DNA from: Viola odorata
Taxonomy: Eukaryota > Streptophyta > Magnoliopsida > Malpighiales > Violaceae
Assembly: GCA_963691705.1 (NCBI GenBank)
Contig: OY829541.1
Coordinates: 49,062,377 to 49,126,376, forward strand
Direction: 5' to 3'
Length of the DNA stretch: 64,000 nt
Shown here: positions 1-12,435 of the stretch, in pieces
Numbering within the stretch: the stretch's first letter is position 1
Layout: each line of letters opens with the position of its first letter
Made by a program: the position numbers and the translations under genes
The notes under the pieces: generated by a model
Database searches by the model: none
Seen by the model: only the letters and a program-made list of their open reading frames with translations
What the model was told of the DNA's origin: nothing

Positions 1-1815
1 GCTACAATTCTTATGAAGATATTTAAGGGAGATATTGACATTAACTGGGAGTTATTGGGCTTTAAAGTGATGCTACAGGTTTGAGAAAGGTTAAAAATTT
101 CAGAATTATATTGGGTGAATATCTACCCCGGATGAACAGTCTTCAATATATCATATGGCCAGCTTATCGACATCAGCATGGAAAAACTTATGCCCACCGA
201 ATACATAATTTACTTTGATATGCATCTTTTAATCATTCTATATGCAGATGTTTTATTTTGTCCAGATTATGGCATGCGCAGTCAATATCTTCAAATTGCC
301 TCCTACTAAGGGGACAATAGCTCTTATATATCGGATGACAGGTATTGAATTACACATACTGCTATCCTGTCGTTATTGTTATAAAAATTCTATTCCCATT
401 GAATACATGCCTTGTTATTTGTATATACTCTAACGGCATAATGGTGTAGCTGGTTCTGCTTGAAGTTTATGAAATTGTCTCTAGAAATTCAAGGCAGTGG
501 GCACAATGTATCGGTAGCTACAACGTAAAATCGCGCAATATTTGCAGGTAGCAACAGCATAAAACCGCACGATATTGTAGGTGGCTTACAACGTAAAACC
601 GCGCAGTATTGCAGGTGGCTTACAACGTAAAACTGTACCGTGTATCAATGGTTTTATAGCTTAAAATTGTATTAACCTCTCATTAGACAAAGCAATATAT
701 TCAAACAAAAAGACATCACCGACAATCATTTGCAGGTTGCGCAAACAGGAAAAAAGAGATTTGCTTATTTCTATGTCTTTGCAGGTTATATAAATAGAGG
801 TTTGGCATAAGAAATACAAAAGCTACCCGGAAATTTCCTGAACGAAGTGCGTATGAGAAGGGAATCAGAATAGTAATATACCTACAAAAAGATCTCCTAA
901 GTTAGTTTGAAGAAGGTTTGAGAAGTATGTTATCGTCATTATATTCCGGACAGAAAAAAGTTTGGCATAGAGTATGCAGGAAACAGAGAATATTTTTTAT
1001 TATCTCAATCCGGGTGCCAGAGGAAATTGGCTCATGAACAATTGGGTTTTGGGTTTTAAGGCCCATCATCTCTTTATCTACGTCATCACCGCTTCATGCT
1101 TTAGCTTCACCAAATTATCTCTACTGCACATGGCCAGAAAAAAGAAAGAAAAATCACTCTCCATCTCTTGAAGTCCTCTGGTTCATCTTCATCATTATTG
1201 CAGTAGCCAAGAGCTTTATGCTATCCATTCATGAGCATCGCAACTACATCAACTATACTGCCGAAATTTTGCGGTGGCCATCAAGACCGACCTGGTCCTC
1301 CCACTCAAATTGGTCCTCCATCTCAGCCGTACATGCGACATGCCAATCAAGCTCATGGTAACATCCTCATCATCATCTCCTTCCCCATGACATGGTCCAC
1401 GTGGTCATGCATTCCAATAGAAATGAAAGCAGCAGCAGCTACACAAGGAGCCAAGATTTATCATCCATAAAGGAAGCATTCCGGGTCATCCTGCTAACAG
1501 GAAGCATTCCGGTAGTCACCATACGACACTCACTATCCGAGAATCATCCGGCAGTCACCATCCGGGAATTAATCGTGACACATCTACCTTCCGGCGACTC
1601 GATACCCATATACCGGGTACAACCATGTATTGGCTTTGGCTAGTAGACAGCTTCAGTCTGATAAAGAGAAAGAAGCAAAGAGTGCCGGTAAGAAGAAGAT
1701 GATTGAAAATTCCCAGAGAATTTACAGTCTCCTGCAGTTCAGAAGTACAGAGCTTTATCAGACACCGGGAATTGAGCCCTTAGTAAACACTCGGGCTCGT
1801 TTTCGGTTGGGCTTG
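1..1815 (+). mobile_element. 3' internal region of Tat-like gypsy element 2
   Basis: No credible coding region is visible; the short ORFs have no recognisable domain. I assign this stretch to a Tat-like Ty3/gypsy element because it runs directly into an LTR at 1816 and its last 41 nt (1775-1815) match, with about three differences, the 41 nt before the 3' LTR of the full-length Tat element at 30815-30855. It also carries short tandem repeats, as Tat/Ogre 3' untranslated regions often do. Imperfect repeats built on GGAAGCATTCCGG and ATCCGGCAGTCACCATCCGG lie at 1470-1590. The gag-pol region and 5' LTR would lie before base 1. The first few hundred bases could belong to something else. Confidence 0.6.
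513..647 (+). repeat. 34-bp tandem repeat, about four units
   Basis: Units start near 513, 547, 580 and 614. The core is GGTGGCTTACAACGTAAAAC followed by CGCGCAGTATTGCA. The two central units are most alike and the outer ones diverge. This is probably a local repeat of the retrotransposon 3' untranslated region. Confidence 0.75.
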
Positions 1816-1954
1816 TGATAATCCAAAACATACCCCCTGGGCATTTTGGTCTCTACACGAGGTACGGAACTTCGAGCTACCGTAGTACCTACTCGGTATC
1901 CTGCTCGTCCTACTTCCGGGGTGTGGTCGACATCAACGAGGGCCCCCTACCCGG

Positions 1955-2190
1955 TGATGAGTTAATCTAGTTGCCTCCAGGAATTGTCCACGTATGTTTT
2001 AGGCAGTTAATAATTAGTGGTTAGCATTACATTTAGGAAAACGTGGGATGTAATGTTAGTTGTGCAGTTATGTTTTTGTATTTGCATATATTAAGAAAAA
2101 CAGAAAATGATGCAAGCAAGTTGAGCATCACCAAAAATCCTCAGTGTTTCTTTTTCCTTTTCGAATTTATTACTGGTTTAAAAACCAACA
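1955..2190 (+). repeat. copia 5' LTR
   Basis: 236 bp, starting TGATGAGTTAATC and ending AAAACCAACA. Near-identical to 6432-6667. Confidence 0.95.
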
Positions 2191-2192
2191 TT

Positions 2193-2204
2193 TGGTAGCG
2201 GAGC
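2193..2204 (+). other. copia primer-binding site
   Basis: TGGTAGCGGAGC, two bases after the 5' LTR. It resembles the TGGTATCAGAGC site complementary to initiator tRNA-Met that is common in plant copia elements, with two differences in the middle. Confidence 0.6.
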
Positions 2205-2237
2205 TGCAGGTTACGAATTCTGAAGATCATCAAAGAA

Positions 2238-5200
2238 ATGGTCGGTAAAGAAGAAGAAGATTCAAAGACACTTTCAGTTCTCAAACCGACGACAAGAGGA
2301 GCCTCAATCCCGATCCAATATCCAACGTTAAGCGAGACGAACTACGGCATATGGGCTGTCAAGATGAAGATAATCTTGCGTTCGCTAGGAGTATGGTCAG
2401 TGATCGAAGGTGAAAACACAGACGACGACAAAGATCAAGGCACCATGGTAGCCATCTCTCAAGCTGTGCCAGATGACGTGATGATGGCAATCGCGGAGAA
2501 GCAGACGACAAAGGAGGCTTGGGACGCACTCAGGGAGATGCGGGTTGGTGAAGATCGTGTTAAGAAGGCACGCGTACAGGTGCTGAAACGGCAACTCAAC
2601 AAGTTACACATGGAAGAGTCAGAGACAATAAACAAATTCTCCATGAAGCTCACTACACTGGTGGGTGAGATCCGTTCGCTGGGCATGAAGCTCGACGATA
2701 GCGAAGTGGTTGAAAAACTATTCAGCGCAGTTCCAGATAGATTTCTCCAGATTATTGGAACAATTGAGCAGTTTGGCGACACCGAGAATATGTCAATTTC
2801 AGAGGCGATTGGTCGTCTCAAAACTTTCGAAGAAGGACTCAAAGGGCGAGTGCATCCGAAGGGCAGTGGAGAACAGTTACTCTTTACCCAGGCAGAGTGG
2901 GAAGCAAGAATCCCAAAGGCAAAGAGAGATGAAGATTCCCACACCAACAAAAGAGGAGGACGTCACGGGAGAGGACGTGGTCGTGGGCGTGGGAATAGTG
3001 GAGGTAGAGGAAATGGTGAACGCTATAATGAAGACCGAAAGCCACGAAACTTCGATAAATCCAGGGTGAAGTGTTTCAATTGTAATGAATATGGTCACTT
3101 TGCAAAAGAGTGTCATAAGCCAAACCGAAGAGAGAGGGCCAATCTTGTTACAACACAAACTGATGATGAACCGGCACTGTTTATGGCCGAAATTTGTGTT
3201 CTCAACCACGCAATACATAATGAACAGGTGTTTCTACACGAAGACAAGGTGGTGCCAAAGATTAACAACACCCAAGACAAGGCTTGGTATTTAGATACCG
3301 GCGCTAGTAACCACATGACCGGCTGTATCGAAAAGTTTGCTGAAATTGATAACACCATTAAAGGATCGGTCAAATTTGGAGATGGCACGGTTGTAGAAAT
3401 ACAAGGAAGAGGTTCGATATTATTTGAATGTTTCTCAGGAGAACATCGTGTACTTACTAATGTCTACTTCATCCCGAAGTTGAAGAGCAACATAATAAGC
3501 CTTGGCCAGTTAGATGAGAACGGATGCAAAGTTGTAATCGAAGGAGGAGTAATGTCTATCTTGGATAGATCACAAAGGCTACTAGCAAAAGTGGACAGGT
3601 CAAGGAACCGGTTATATGTACTTAATATGGTACCAGCTCTACCCGAATGCCTTCTAGCTAGGAGCAAAGAAGAAGCCTGGCGCTGGCATGCAAGATACGG
3701 TCATATAAATTTTCATACTTTGAAGCTTCTAAGTCAGAAACAGATGGTGCGTGGCTTGCCTATTATCAAGCATGAGGACCGTATTTGCGATGGTTGTCTG
3801 ATAGGAAAGCAACACCGAAATCCTTTTCCAGCAGTGGCAAAGTTTCGAGCAGAGTCACCTCTTGAACTGTGGCATGGAGATTTATGCTGACCAATAAATC
3901 CTGCTACACACGGAGGCAAGCGCTACTGTCTATTATTGGTAGATGATTGTACCAGATACATGTGGCAGGTACTGATCCGAACCAAAGACGAAGCATTTGA
4001 GGCATTCAAGAAGATCAAAGCATCAGCAGAAATGGAGAAAGACAGTAAGCTGAAGGCTTTGTGCACAGATCGTGGCGGCGAATTCACCTCAAATGAATTC
4101 GAGACTTACTGTGAGCAATCAGGAATTAAGCGTTATCTCACGGCTCCTTATTCTCCTCAGCAGAACGGAGTTGTTGAACGAAGAAATCAGACTGTGGTAG
4201 GCATGGCAAGGAGCTTGTTGAAAAGCATGGGAGTTCCAGGCGAATTTTGGAGAGAAGCAGTATCAACCGTTGTATATCTCCTAAATCGAGCACCAACAAA
4301 AAGCGTCATTGGCAAAACTCTTTATAAAGCATACTACAATCGCAAGCCAACTGTTGATCATTTTCGCATCTTTGGATGTGTGGGACACGTAAAAGATGTT
4401 ACACCTCATCTTTCAAAACTTGCAGACAGAAGCAAGCCAATGGTGTTTATTAGTTATGATTCGAATACAAAAGGCTATCGGATGTTTGATCCAATGTCAA
4501 AAAGATTAGTGGTGACACGGGATATCGTGTTCGAAGAGGAGAAGAAGTGGGAGTGGAGCAGATTTCCAGAAACAGAAACAGGACCAGCAGGGAACACTCT
4601 TACAACACACTATTTTACCATAGCAGACGCATCTGATACGACAAGTCAGAAAGATAAAGAGGATCAGTGTGCTACACCAGTGATGAACACAAGATCCAAA
4701 GCATCCATTTCAAACTCACCAAATACTCCAACAGCTACTGTTGAAGTATATGCATCGACATCTGATGAGGGTTCATCAGTAGGACCGCAGGGTAAGCGTG
4801 ACATCAAAAGCTTGTACGATGCAACAGTCCCAATAGAATTGGAGTATTCGAGTTTGTGCTTACTAAGAGAAGAGGAGCCATCGAGTGTTGAAGAAGCCAA
4901 GGTAGATCTGATGTGGAGAAGAGCAATGGAGGAGGAAATTTCTTCTATTCAAGAAAATGAAACTTGGAAGCTTGTTTCATTACCTGTTAGCCAGAAACCT
5001 ATAGGTCTAAAGTGGGTCTTCAAGCTAAAGAATGACGCTCAAGGCAGAATTGTGAAACACAAGGCGAGATTAGTGGCAAAGGGGTACGTTCAACGACAAG
5101 GCATAGACTTTGATGAAGTTTTCACCCCTATTGCTCGGCTAGAGACAGTACGTTTGTTGATCTCTATTGCGGCACATGAAGGATGGGAGATACATCATAT

Positions 5201-6422
5201 GGATGTGAAGTCAGCTTTCCTGAATGGTGTCTTAGAAGAGGAAGTGTATGTCATTCAACCGCCGGGTTTTGAAATAAGAGGAGAAGAGCACAAGGTGTTA
5301 AAATTGCACAAAGCACTGTATGGTTTACGTCAAGCACCTAGAGCTTGGAACTCAAAACTGGATAAGTCATTGAAGACACTCGGTTTTGTGAGGAGTTCGC
5401 TAGAGCATGTCATGTACATAAGAAATCAAGGTAAAAAGAATTTGATTGTTGGAGTCTACGTGGATGATTTAATCATCACTGGAGAGTATATTCAAGACAT
5501 AGACAATTTCAAATCACAGATGAAGAAAGTGTTTAGCATGAGTGATCTTGGGTTACTAAGTTATTATCTGAGAATTGAAGTCTGTCAGGATTCTAAAAAG
5601 ATTACAATCAGCTAGTCGGCGTATGCAAGAAAACTTTTAGACAAATGCGGCATGAAAGATTGCAATCCTTCACAAATCCCGATGGAACCTCGCTTGAAAC
5701 TGAGCAAGGAAAGCACAAGTCCACTTGTAGACACAACTTTGTATCGAAGTATTGTTGGCAGTATAAGATACCTACTGCACACGCGCCCAGATTTGGCATT
5801 CTCTGTTGGCATGGTGAGTAGGTACATGGAGAAGCCCACAACAGAGCACATGGCTGCAGTGAAGCATATACTACGGTACGTGAAAGGAACTTCAAACCTT
5901 GGCTATGTTTATGTAAGGAAGGAAGGAAGCTTGGAGCTGATCGGTTACTCTGATAGTGATCTAGCTGGTGATACTGATGACAGGAAGAGTACCTCAGGTT
6001 TTATATTTTTCCTTGGGTCAAATCCTATTAGCTGGTGTTCGCAAAAACAGAAAGTGGTTGCGTTATCTTCCTATGAAGCAGAGTACATCGCTGCCTGTGC
6101 AGCAGCATGTCAAGGAGTATGGATGGGACGACTGTTGGCAGATCTATTAAAGACCGAAGTTAAGAAAGTGGTTCTAAAGGTCGATAATCAGTCCGCAATT
6201 GCATTGAGCAAGAACTCAGTTCACCATGAGAGGAGCAAACACATCGATACCCGATTCCACTACATTAGAGATTGTGTTCAATCAGGAATGATTGAAATCC
6301 AACATGTTTGTACAGAAGATCAGCGTGCTGATATTCTGACAAAGTCACTTGCAAGATTGAAGTTCTTGGAGATGAGAGACGAAACTGGAGTGCAGACCAT
6401 CAGTGGAGGACAACAAGCTTAA
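2238..6422 (+). pseudogene. copia gag-pol polyprotein with two nonsense codons
   Basis: A single frame of about 1395 codons from ATG 2238. In order: a UBN2-type gag; a basic RG-rich stretch; a CCHC zinc knuckle CFNCNEYGHFAKEC (residues 279-292); aspartic protease DTGASNHM (353-360); a GAG-pre-integrase HARYGH motif; the integrase core with HGDLC, TDRGGEF and YSPQQNGVVERR; reverse transcriptase with YVDD (1074-1077); and RNase H with DSDLAGD and the LSSYEAEY motif. Two TGA/TAG codons interrupt it without any shift of frame: TGA at 3888-3890 just after HGDLC at the start of the integrase core, and TAG at 5613-5615 between RT and RNase H. Reading continues cleanly after each, so both look like point mutations. 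The element could not make full-length Pol by itself but might be mobilised in trans. Confidence 0.93.
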
Positions 6423-6431
6423 GGAGGAGAT

Positions 6432-6667
6432 TGATGAGTTAATCTAGTTGCCTCCAGGAATTGTCCACGTATGTTTTAGACAGTTAGAAATTAGTGGTTA
6501 GCATTACATTTAGGAAAACGTGGGATGTAATGTTAGTTGTGCAGTTATGTTTTTGTATTTGCATATATTAAGAAAAACAGAAAATGATGCAAGCAAGTTA
6601 AGCATCACCAAAAATTCTCAGTGTTTCTTTTTCCTTTTCGAATTTATTACTGGTTTAAAAACCAACA
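6432..6667 (+). repeat. copia 3' LTR, with polypurine tract just upstream
   Basis: 236 bp, same ends as the 5' LTR. The purine-rich run AAGGAGGAGA at 6421-6430 immediately before it is the likely plus-strand primer. Confidence 0.95.
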
Positions 6668-6744
6668 CCCGGTACCTACTACCCGGATGACGCCTAATCT
6701 CACACTCGGAACATCCTACCATCCGGGACAACACCTTGGCCACC

Positions 6745-6751
6745 TATAAAT
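6745..6751 (+). promoter_or_regulatory. TATA box of the element 2 LTR
   Basis: TATAAAT within CACCTATAAATACCCC. It sits where the TATA box lies in the homologous LTRs at 16127 and 31170, followed by CT-rich sequence. Confidence 0.6.
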
Positions 6752-7010
6752 ACCCCTAAGGCAAAGACAATGGGAGGGGATGGACACTTAAGCCCACACT
6801 CTGCAGAGTCACCCTCTCTACTCTCTCTCTATCCTTTTACTCCCTAAACTCTTGCTTTACCCTATCATCATTCATATACTGACTTAAGCATCGGAGCACT
6901 TGCGCCGGGGACCCCCTCCGACGTTGTGCAGGTGCAGCGGCGGCGTGGACGACCACCCCTCGAAGGTCAAGATCTTAGAATCGTCCTCACCCCGGGTCCG
7001 AGGATTATCA

Positions 7011-8308
7011 ATAGTGAATAGTAGAAGATGTACTCTGGTTGTGTAACTACGTGTAACAAGGAACTTTACTGTGTTTACACTCTCTTTTTTCTTTTTGTTG
7101 ATTATTCTTCTTTTGGATGATATTCGAACGAAAAATAATATTATGTTTAAAATAGGTGGGAAAAAATTAGGAATAAAATAAAGTACAAATCGGATGCATA
7201 ATAGTTTTTTTTCACTCGGTAACTTAATATGGTGCAGTATGCTAAGTAAACTATTGCCTCTAGACATGTTGCCTGTATTTTTATTTTGTCTTTGTGAGTA
7301 TCTTCGGTGTCTATTTTAATTCAAATATTATTAGACTCTTAAAAGAATGACTCCTCTAATATAATTTTTCTATTCCGTAAACTCAAGGACTCAAATGACA
7401 TGTTTTACACTCATAATTTACTTTTTTTTTTTTTTAAATATAAATATAATATAATAATAATGAGTTATAAACTCTTGATTTGAACAGGAAAAGAAAATCT
7501 TGATAAAATGTGGCAGTGCAAAGCTGCTAAAGTGCTAAGGTTTGTGTGGTGAAAAACACACGTGCGGCGGCAACAGAATGAGAAGTGGAAAATATCAAAT
7601 TTGTGGTTATGCCCTACTTAGGGCCCACTAAAGAAGAAAGGTGAAAAGGCCCCGGAAAACTTGCCCACTCAGATAGGTGGCTCTTTAAATGTTGTAAAGT
7701 CCATTTTCTATTGCCACCAGAAAGAAAATGTTCTTTTTTATTTGATTTATTTTGGATGTACATGTAAACATAATTTGCTACCTCTATCAGTAACTGTTTT
7801 TGTTTGTAATACTTCCATCAATAACGGGTGCTCAAGTTAGCAGAGGTTAGTTAGTTATAGCGGGAAAAAAACTGTTTATTTTACGGGATCTTGAGTTTTT
7901 TTCCTATTCCTTTCCTGCATATATAAACCAAACCAAATGTTTTTTTACGACTTGTGCGTTAGGTGCTAATTTTTCTTTTATTATAAATTTATCATCCATT
8001 ATACAAGAATCAACTAACACACGCATGTAGCTATTACATATATTAATTTTTCATAGGGATACATACAGCATCAATGTTTGGACAAATGCTAAGAAACCAT
8101 AGATTTTTATTTATTGATAGGACCCTTTTAAACAGACGAAAGAAGTAGGTTTTAGGTCGGCAAAGCAAACTTCCATTTTGTTAGTTTCTAAAAATAAGTT
8201 AGGTCAGCGCCGGTCATAATCACCACCAACAACCATGCTTGCGGTAGTTAATCACCGAATTAAGTAGTAATTTAATTACTAGATTATGAGCCTACTTCAT
8301 ATTGATAA
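7011..8308. other. intergenic, nothing recognised
   Basis: AT-rich DNA with A/T homopolymers (for example the T-run near 7423). One GGGCCCAC site occurs near 7621. No coding region, RNA gene or transposon end was recognised. Confidence 0.6.
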
Positions 8309-8339
8309 TTTTTTTTTTTAAAGGGAAGAGATAATTGGA

Positions 8340-11300
8340 TTAATTCAAATCTGCAAGTACAAAAGGCGCGATCGCCTCTGAGCATTCCCCTATCCATACA
8401 TTTCCTAAACCGGAAATCAAAGCCAATTGGCTCAACTCATGTGCGGGAATATTCGTGGTCCGCTTAGTGTGCGTAAAGGAGCAACTGCAGAAAGTAGATG
8501 CCAGCCGTGCCACATCCTCCAGTACCAGACCCGTATAGTTAACAGGGAGCTCTCCATTGGTCAGGGCCAAGATGTTCTGCAAACAATCCGATTCAATAAT
8601 GACCTTTTCACACCCCCATTGCCTAGCCTGCATAACAGCATCTCTTAGCGCCAGAGCCTCCGCAGTTGGCGCATCAGTCTTATGAGGGAGAAAGATAGCC
8701 CCTGAGAAGATCGACCCACCCCCACCATCGCAGGCTATGAAGCCCAGGCCAATCCCCGAGCCCCCGATGGCCGCATCAGTGTTAATCTTTACCACCCCTG
8801 GAGGGGGAGGCAACCACTTCAAGTTGGAGTGTTGGCATATAGGAGAAGAAGACTTCTGTGGCGGACGCCAAGCCTCCTTAAAATCTGTCAACAACTTCCC
8901 TCCCCTAATGACCACCTCCTGGGTTGATTCGGCACGTTGACTGAAGATTCTGTTGTTCCTTGAGGTCCACAACGACCAGAGGGTAGAGATCAATTTTTCG
9001 AGGTTTGATTCATCCAGAGACGCCATAGTTGCTACTAGCCACTCAACCCAATTTTCTCCTTGAAGACCCGGAACTCTACCCCAAAAGTCAAATTTCGTCC
9101 ACACCCCAGTCGCGAAAGGACAAGACAACAACAAATGTGAAGTTGACTCAACCTCTAGGTTACAACAGGGCACACAGGATCCACTGTCAACCCTCTCCTT
9201 CCCAGGTTTACTCTAGTTGGGAGGGAGCCATTACCCAGCCTCCACATGAAGTTTTTAAACTTTGGAGGGATAGCCAAGCCCCAAAGATGTTTCCACCACC
9301 CCCTAGTTGAAACCTGGTCGTTCTGAGAAATTGTAGACGTGAGGCTATGGTACCCACTGCGGACAGAATACCTCCCATTTGTGGTGCCTCTCCACACAAG
9401 AGTATCATTCGCCTCAACCCGACTAAGCGGTAGGCTTAATATTTTTGATACTTCTTGCGGTAGAAAGAGTTGCTCCACAAGGTCAGTGTTCCAACACCGT
9501 CGGCCCCGGTCAATTAGCTCAGCCACTGTGGCCTCCTCGTCCAGGACTGACACCGGCGCTGAGATCATTCCGTTTGCAACCGATGGGAGCCACGGAACCT
9601 TCCAAATCCGTATCTGTTCCCCATTCCCCACCCACCAGAAGCAACCTTTCTGAATGACCTCTCTCCCGGCCAGAACGCTCCGCCAAACAAAACTAGGGCG
9701 ATATCCCACCCCCGCTTCTAGGAAGTCTGAGTAGGGGTAATATTTAGCTTTCCAAATTTGGGAGAGCAAAGAGTTCGGGTGTTTATGTAGGCTCCAACCT
9801 TGCTTAGCAAGCAGAGCTAGGTTAAAATCTCAAACTTTCCTAAACCCCAGGCCCCCCACTTCCTTAGATCTACACAACTTTTTCCAAAAAACCCAGTGCA
9901 TCTTGCGTTCCTCTGTGTTACCCCCCCAACAGAATCTTCTAGTAGCTCTCTCTATTTCTTCACATATAGAGATTGGGATTTCAAAGCAACTCATCATATA
10001 TGTTGGAATGGATTGGATGACTGATTTAATCAGAACCTCCCTCCCAGCTTGGGAAAGTTTCTTCTCTTTCCACCCCCCAAGTCTCTTGCAAACCCTGTCT
10101 CGAATCGATGTAAGCATCCCCTTCTTAGCTCGACCAAAAGAGACTGGAAACCCTAAATACTTCTCGTGGGAATCTGTTCCCGCCATTCCTAATTGTCCTG
10201 TAACACGCGTTCTAGCGTCTTGGCCTACATCCCTGCTGAAGCATACCTCCGATTTATCCAAGTTGACCTTCTGACCAGACGCCTCCTCATAGTCCTTCAG
10301 AATCGAACCGATGACCCCTGTCTCCTCCTCATTCGCCTTTGCAAAAATGAGACTGCCATCCGCATAGAATAAGTGGCTAACCTCCGGACTCCCACGGCAG
10401 ATCCTGTAGCCATGAATCCTATTAGCCGAAGCTGCAGCTTGGAACATTACCGAGAGGCCCTCTGCGCATAGAAGGAACAAATAAGGGGACAAGGGGTCCC
10501 CCTGCCAAAGACCCATTTCCGGGTAGAATGTAGAGCTAGGAGTACCGTTTAGGAAGAGGGCATATGAGACCGATGTAATGCACCGCATAACCAATGATGT
10601 CCATCGAGATGAGAACCCCATGCGGGACATGATCACCTCCAAAAAATTCCACTCAACTCTGTTGTAGGCCTTACTCATATCCAACTTGACGCTCATCCAC
10701 CCTGGTCTAGAGCGCTTTGTATTCATCCCATGAAAGATCTCCTAGGCAATCAAGGCATTATCTGTAATGAGTCTGCTAGGGACAAAAGCACTCTGATTTT
10801 CCGTCACTACACTCGGGAGAATCCTCTTCAGGTGATTGGCTAGCACTTTGGTAATCAGCTTGAATACGACATTACATAAGCTGATTGGTCGGAACTGGGA
10901 GCATTTGGAAGGGTTGGCTACTTTAGGGATTAGGGTGATGAAGGTGTGATTGAAGTAGCTGGGGTCCTCCCCATCATTTAAAATTCCAAGAATTGCTTTG
11001 CACACAGGGTTTTCTAGAACAGACCAAATTTTTTGAAAAAAGATCAGAGGTATTCCATCCGGCTCAGGGGCCTTGGTGGGATGCATCTGCTTTAAAGCTT
11101 TAAAAACTTCATCTTTAGTGAAAACCTGATCGAGAGACAGATTCATGGAATGGGAAACAAGAGGATTAATTATTTGTAAAACAGACGAAGAAGGGTCACT
11201 ACCTCCTGAAGAGAATAAAGACTTATAGTACGCTAGGAATGTCCCTTCTACTCCCTCACGTGACTCCCTCCAACTACCCGAATCGTCTTGAATTCTATCA

Positions 11301-12435
11301 ATGGTATTCTTCTTTTTTCTCTGAGAAGCTCGTGCATGAAAGAATTTAGTATTCCTGTCTCCCTCTTCGAGCCATAGGACCCGGGACCGTTGTTTCCACA
11401 TCACTTCCTCCCTATGGATTAATTCCTCACTCTCCTTACTAACCTACTCAATTTCATCAAGGGTGGAGTCCGACACTGGTTGATCTTGTAACCATCCTAA
11501 TGTTTCTCTCTTTTCAACGATGGATCTGTGCATGTTCCCAAAAACCCCCTTACTCCACCGCGATAGCTTCGCCCCATAGAGCTTTAGGCGCTGGTCAAGC
11601 GAGTCTCTAGGCCCCTGAAACTCGTGCCCACTCCACATCTCTTTGATGAAGTCAACGCACGATTCCTCCCTAAGCCATGCCGCCTCAAAACCAAACACCT
11701 TACCCCTAGGATGTCTTTCAATCTCGGGAGTCAGCTTAATCAAAATAGGGCAGTGGTTTGATCCGAAACGGGGGAGATGTTTAACCACAGCTGCAGGGAA
11801 ATCGCTCATCCACTGCTCATTTGCCAACCCTCTATCAAGTCTTTCCATTATAGTTTCGTTGCCCCTCTGGTTATTACACCAGGTAAACTTGGGCCCCAAG
11901 AAATCAAGGTCGATAAGGTCACAGTCGTCAAGAGCGCACCGAAAAACGTCCATCTCAGTGAAATTTTTATCTAACCCACCTAGTTTCTCATGACCCCACA
12001 TCACCTCATTGAAATCCCCAACACAAAGCCACGGGAGAGAGCTCTTATCTTTTATGGAGCAGAGCAAATCCCAGGTTTTGTGTTTATCTGCGGCGCGCGA
12101 CCATCCATATATGCCTGTAAATCTCCAGGGGGGCCATTCGACAGGCCATTCAATAGTTCAATGTCAATGCAGTGGGCATCGCAATGCAACACATTCACAG
12201 AGATATCCTTTCTACACATCAAAGCCAACCCACCCCTCCTAGTATCTCCTTCACAATCAACAGCAATCACATAAGGAAACGACCATTTATTATTAAAATC
12301 CCGAAATTCACTTTCATACAGTTTTGTTTCTGACAAAAAAACTAAAATAGGAAACTCTAATCCTAGCAACTTAGAAAAGTTTGCCCCTGCCTGAGGGTTC
12401 CTAAGCCCCCGACAGTTCCAAAATAAAAGACTCAT
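8340..12435 (-). pseudogene. LINE ORF2: endonuclease-RT-RNase H, broken
   Basis: Starts MSLLFWNCRGLRNP, a typical plant L1 endonuclease start; LCVGDFNEV and SNHCPI follow. The RT region contains DSGSW, KAPEPDGIP, FRPISLCNV, QSAFVPSRLITDN, GDPLSPYLF and a FADD-type box that here reads YADG. A zf-RVT linker (VWRGTTNGRYSVRSGY, PPKFKNFMWR) and an RVT_3-type RNase H (VKINTDAA, AEALALRDAV, VIIESDC) complete it. Lesions: a one-base loss in a C-run near 12128-12133; TAG at 11444-11446; TAG near 10742; TGA near 9830; and a frameshift near 9160. The second catalytic aspartate of the RT box is glycine, and the usual GLRQGDP motif reads GLWQGDP. The protein is therefore inactive. Its ATG overlaps the ORF1 stop as ATGA. 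Confidence 0.92.

Larger units (their letters stand above)
1955..6667 (+). mobile_element. Ty1/copia LTR retrotransposon, full length
   Basis: A complete 4713-bp element with two 236-bp LTRs (TGATGAG...ACCAACA) and a perfect 5-bp target duplication CCCGG at 1950-1954 and 6668-6672. The order gag, protease, integrase, reverse transcriptase, RNase H is that of Ty1/copia (integrase before RT). The LTRs differ at about 5 of 236 positions, which suggests a fairly recent insertion. The element sits inside the 3' LTR of Tat-like element 2. Two in-frame stops make the polyprotein defective. I have not assigned a copia lineage. Confidence 0.96.
1816..7010 (+). mobile_element. 3' LTR of Tat-like element 2, split by a copia insertion
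   Basis: The LTR starts TGATAATCC and ends GGATTATCA, a perfect 9-bp terminal inverted repeat. Without the copia element and one 5-bp target duplication it is about 477 bp. It is homologous to the 503-bp LTRs of the element at 15814-31358: both have a CCTATAAAT TATA box, the motif ACTGACTTAGGCATCGGAG (here ACTGACTTAAGCATCGGAG), a CCCCCTCCG block and the same ends. The 5' LTR is outside the window, so this could be the end of a full element or a truncated copy. Confidence 0.8.

Noticed and set aside
2459..2950. 163-codon ORF antisense to copia gag
   Set aside because: It is the shadow of a strongly supported gag frame and has no recognisable domain.
6884..7267. 127-codon minus-strand ORF at the LTR end
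   Set aside because: Spans the LTR end and flanking DNA, with low complexity and no similarity.
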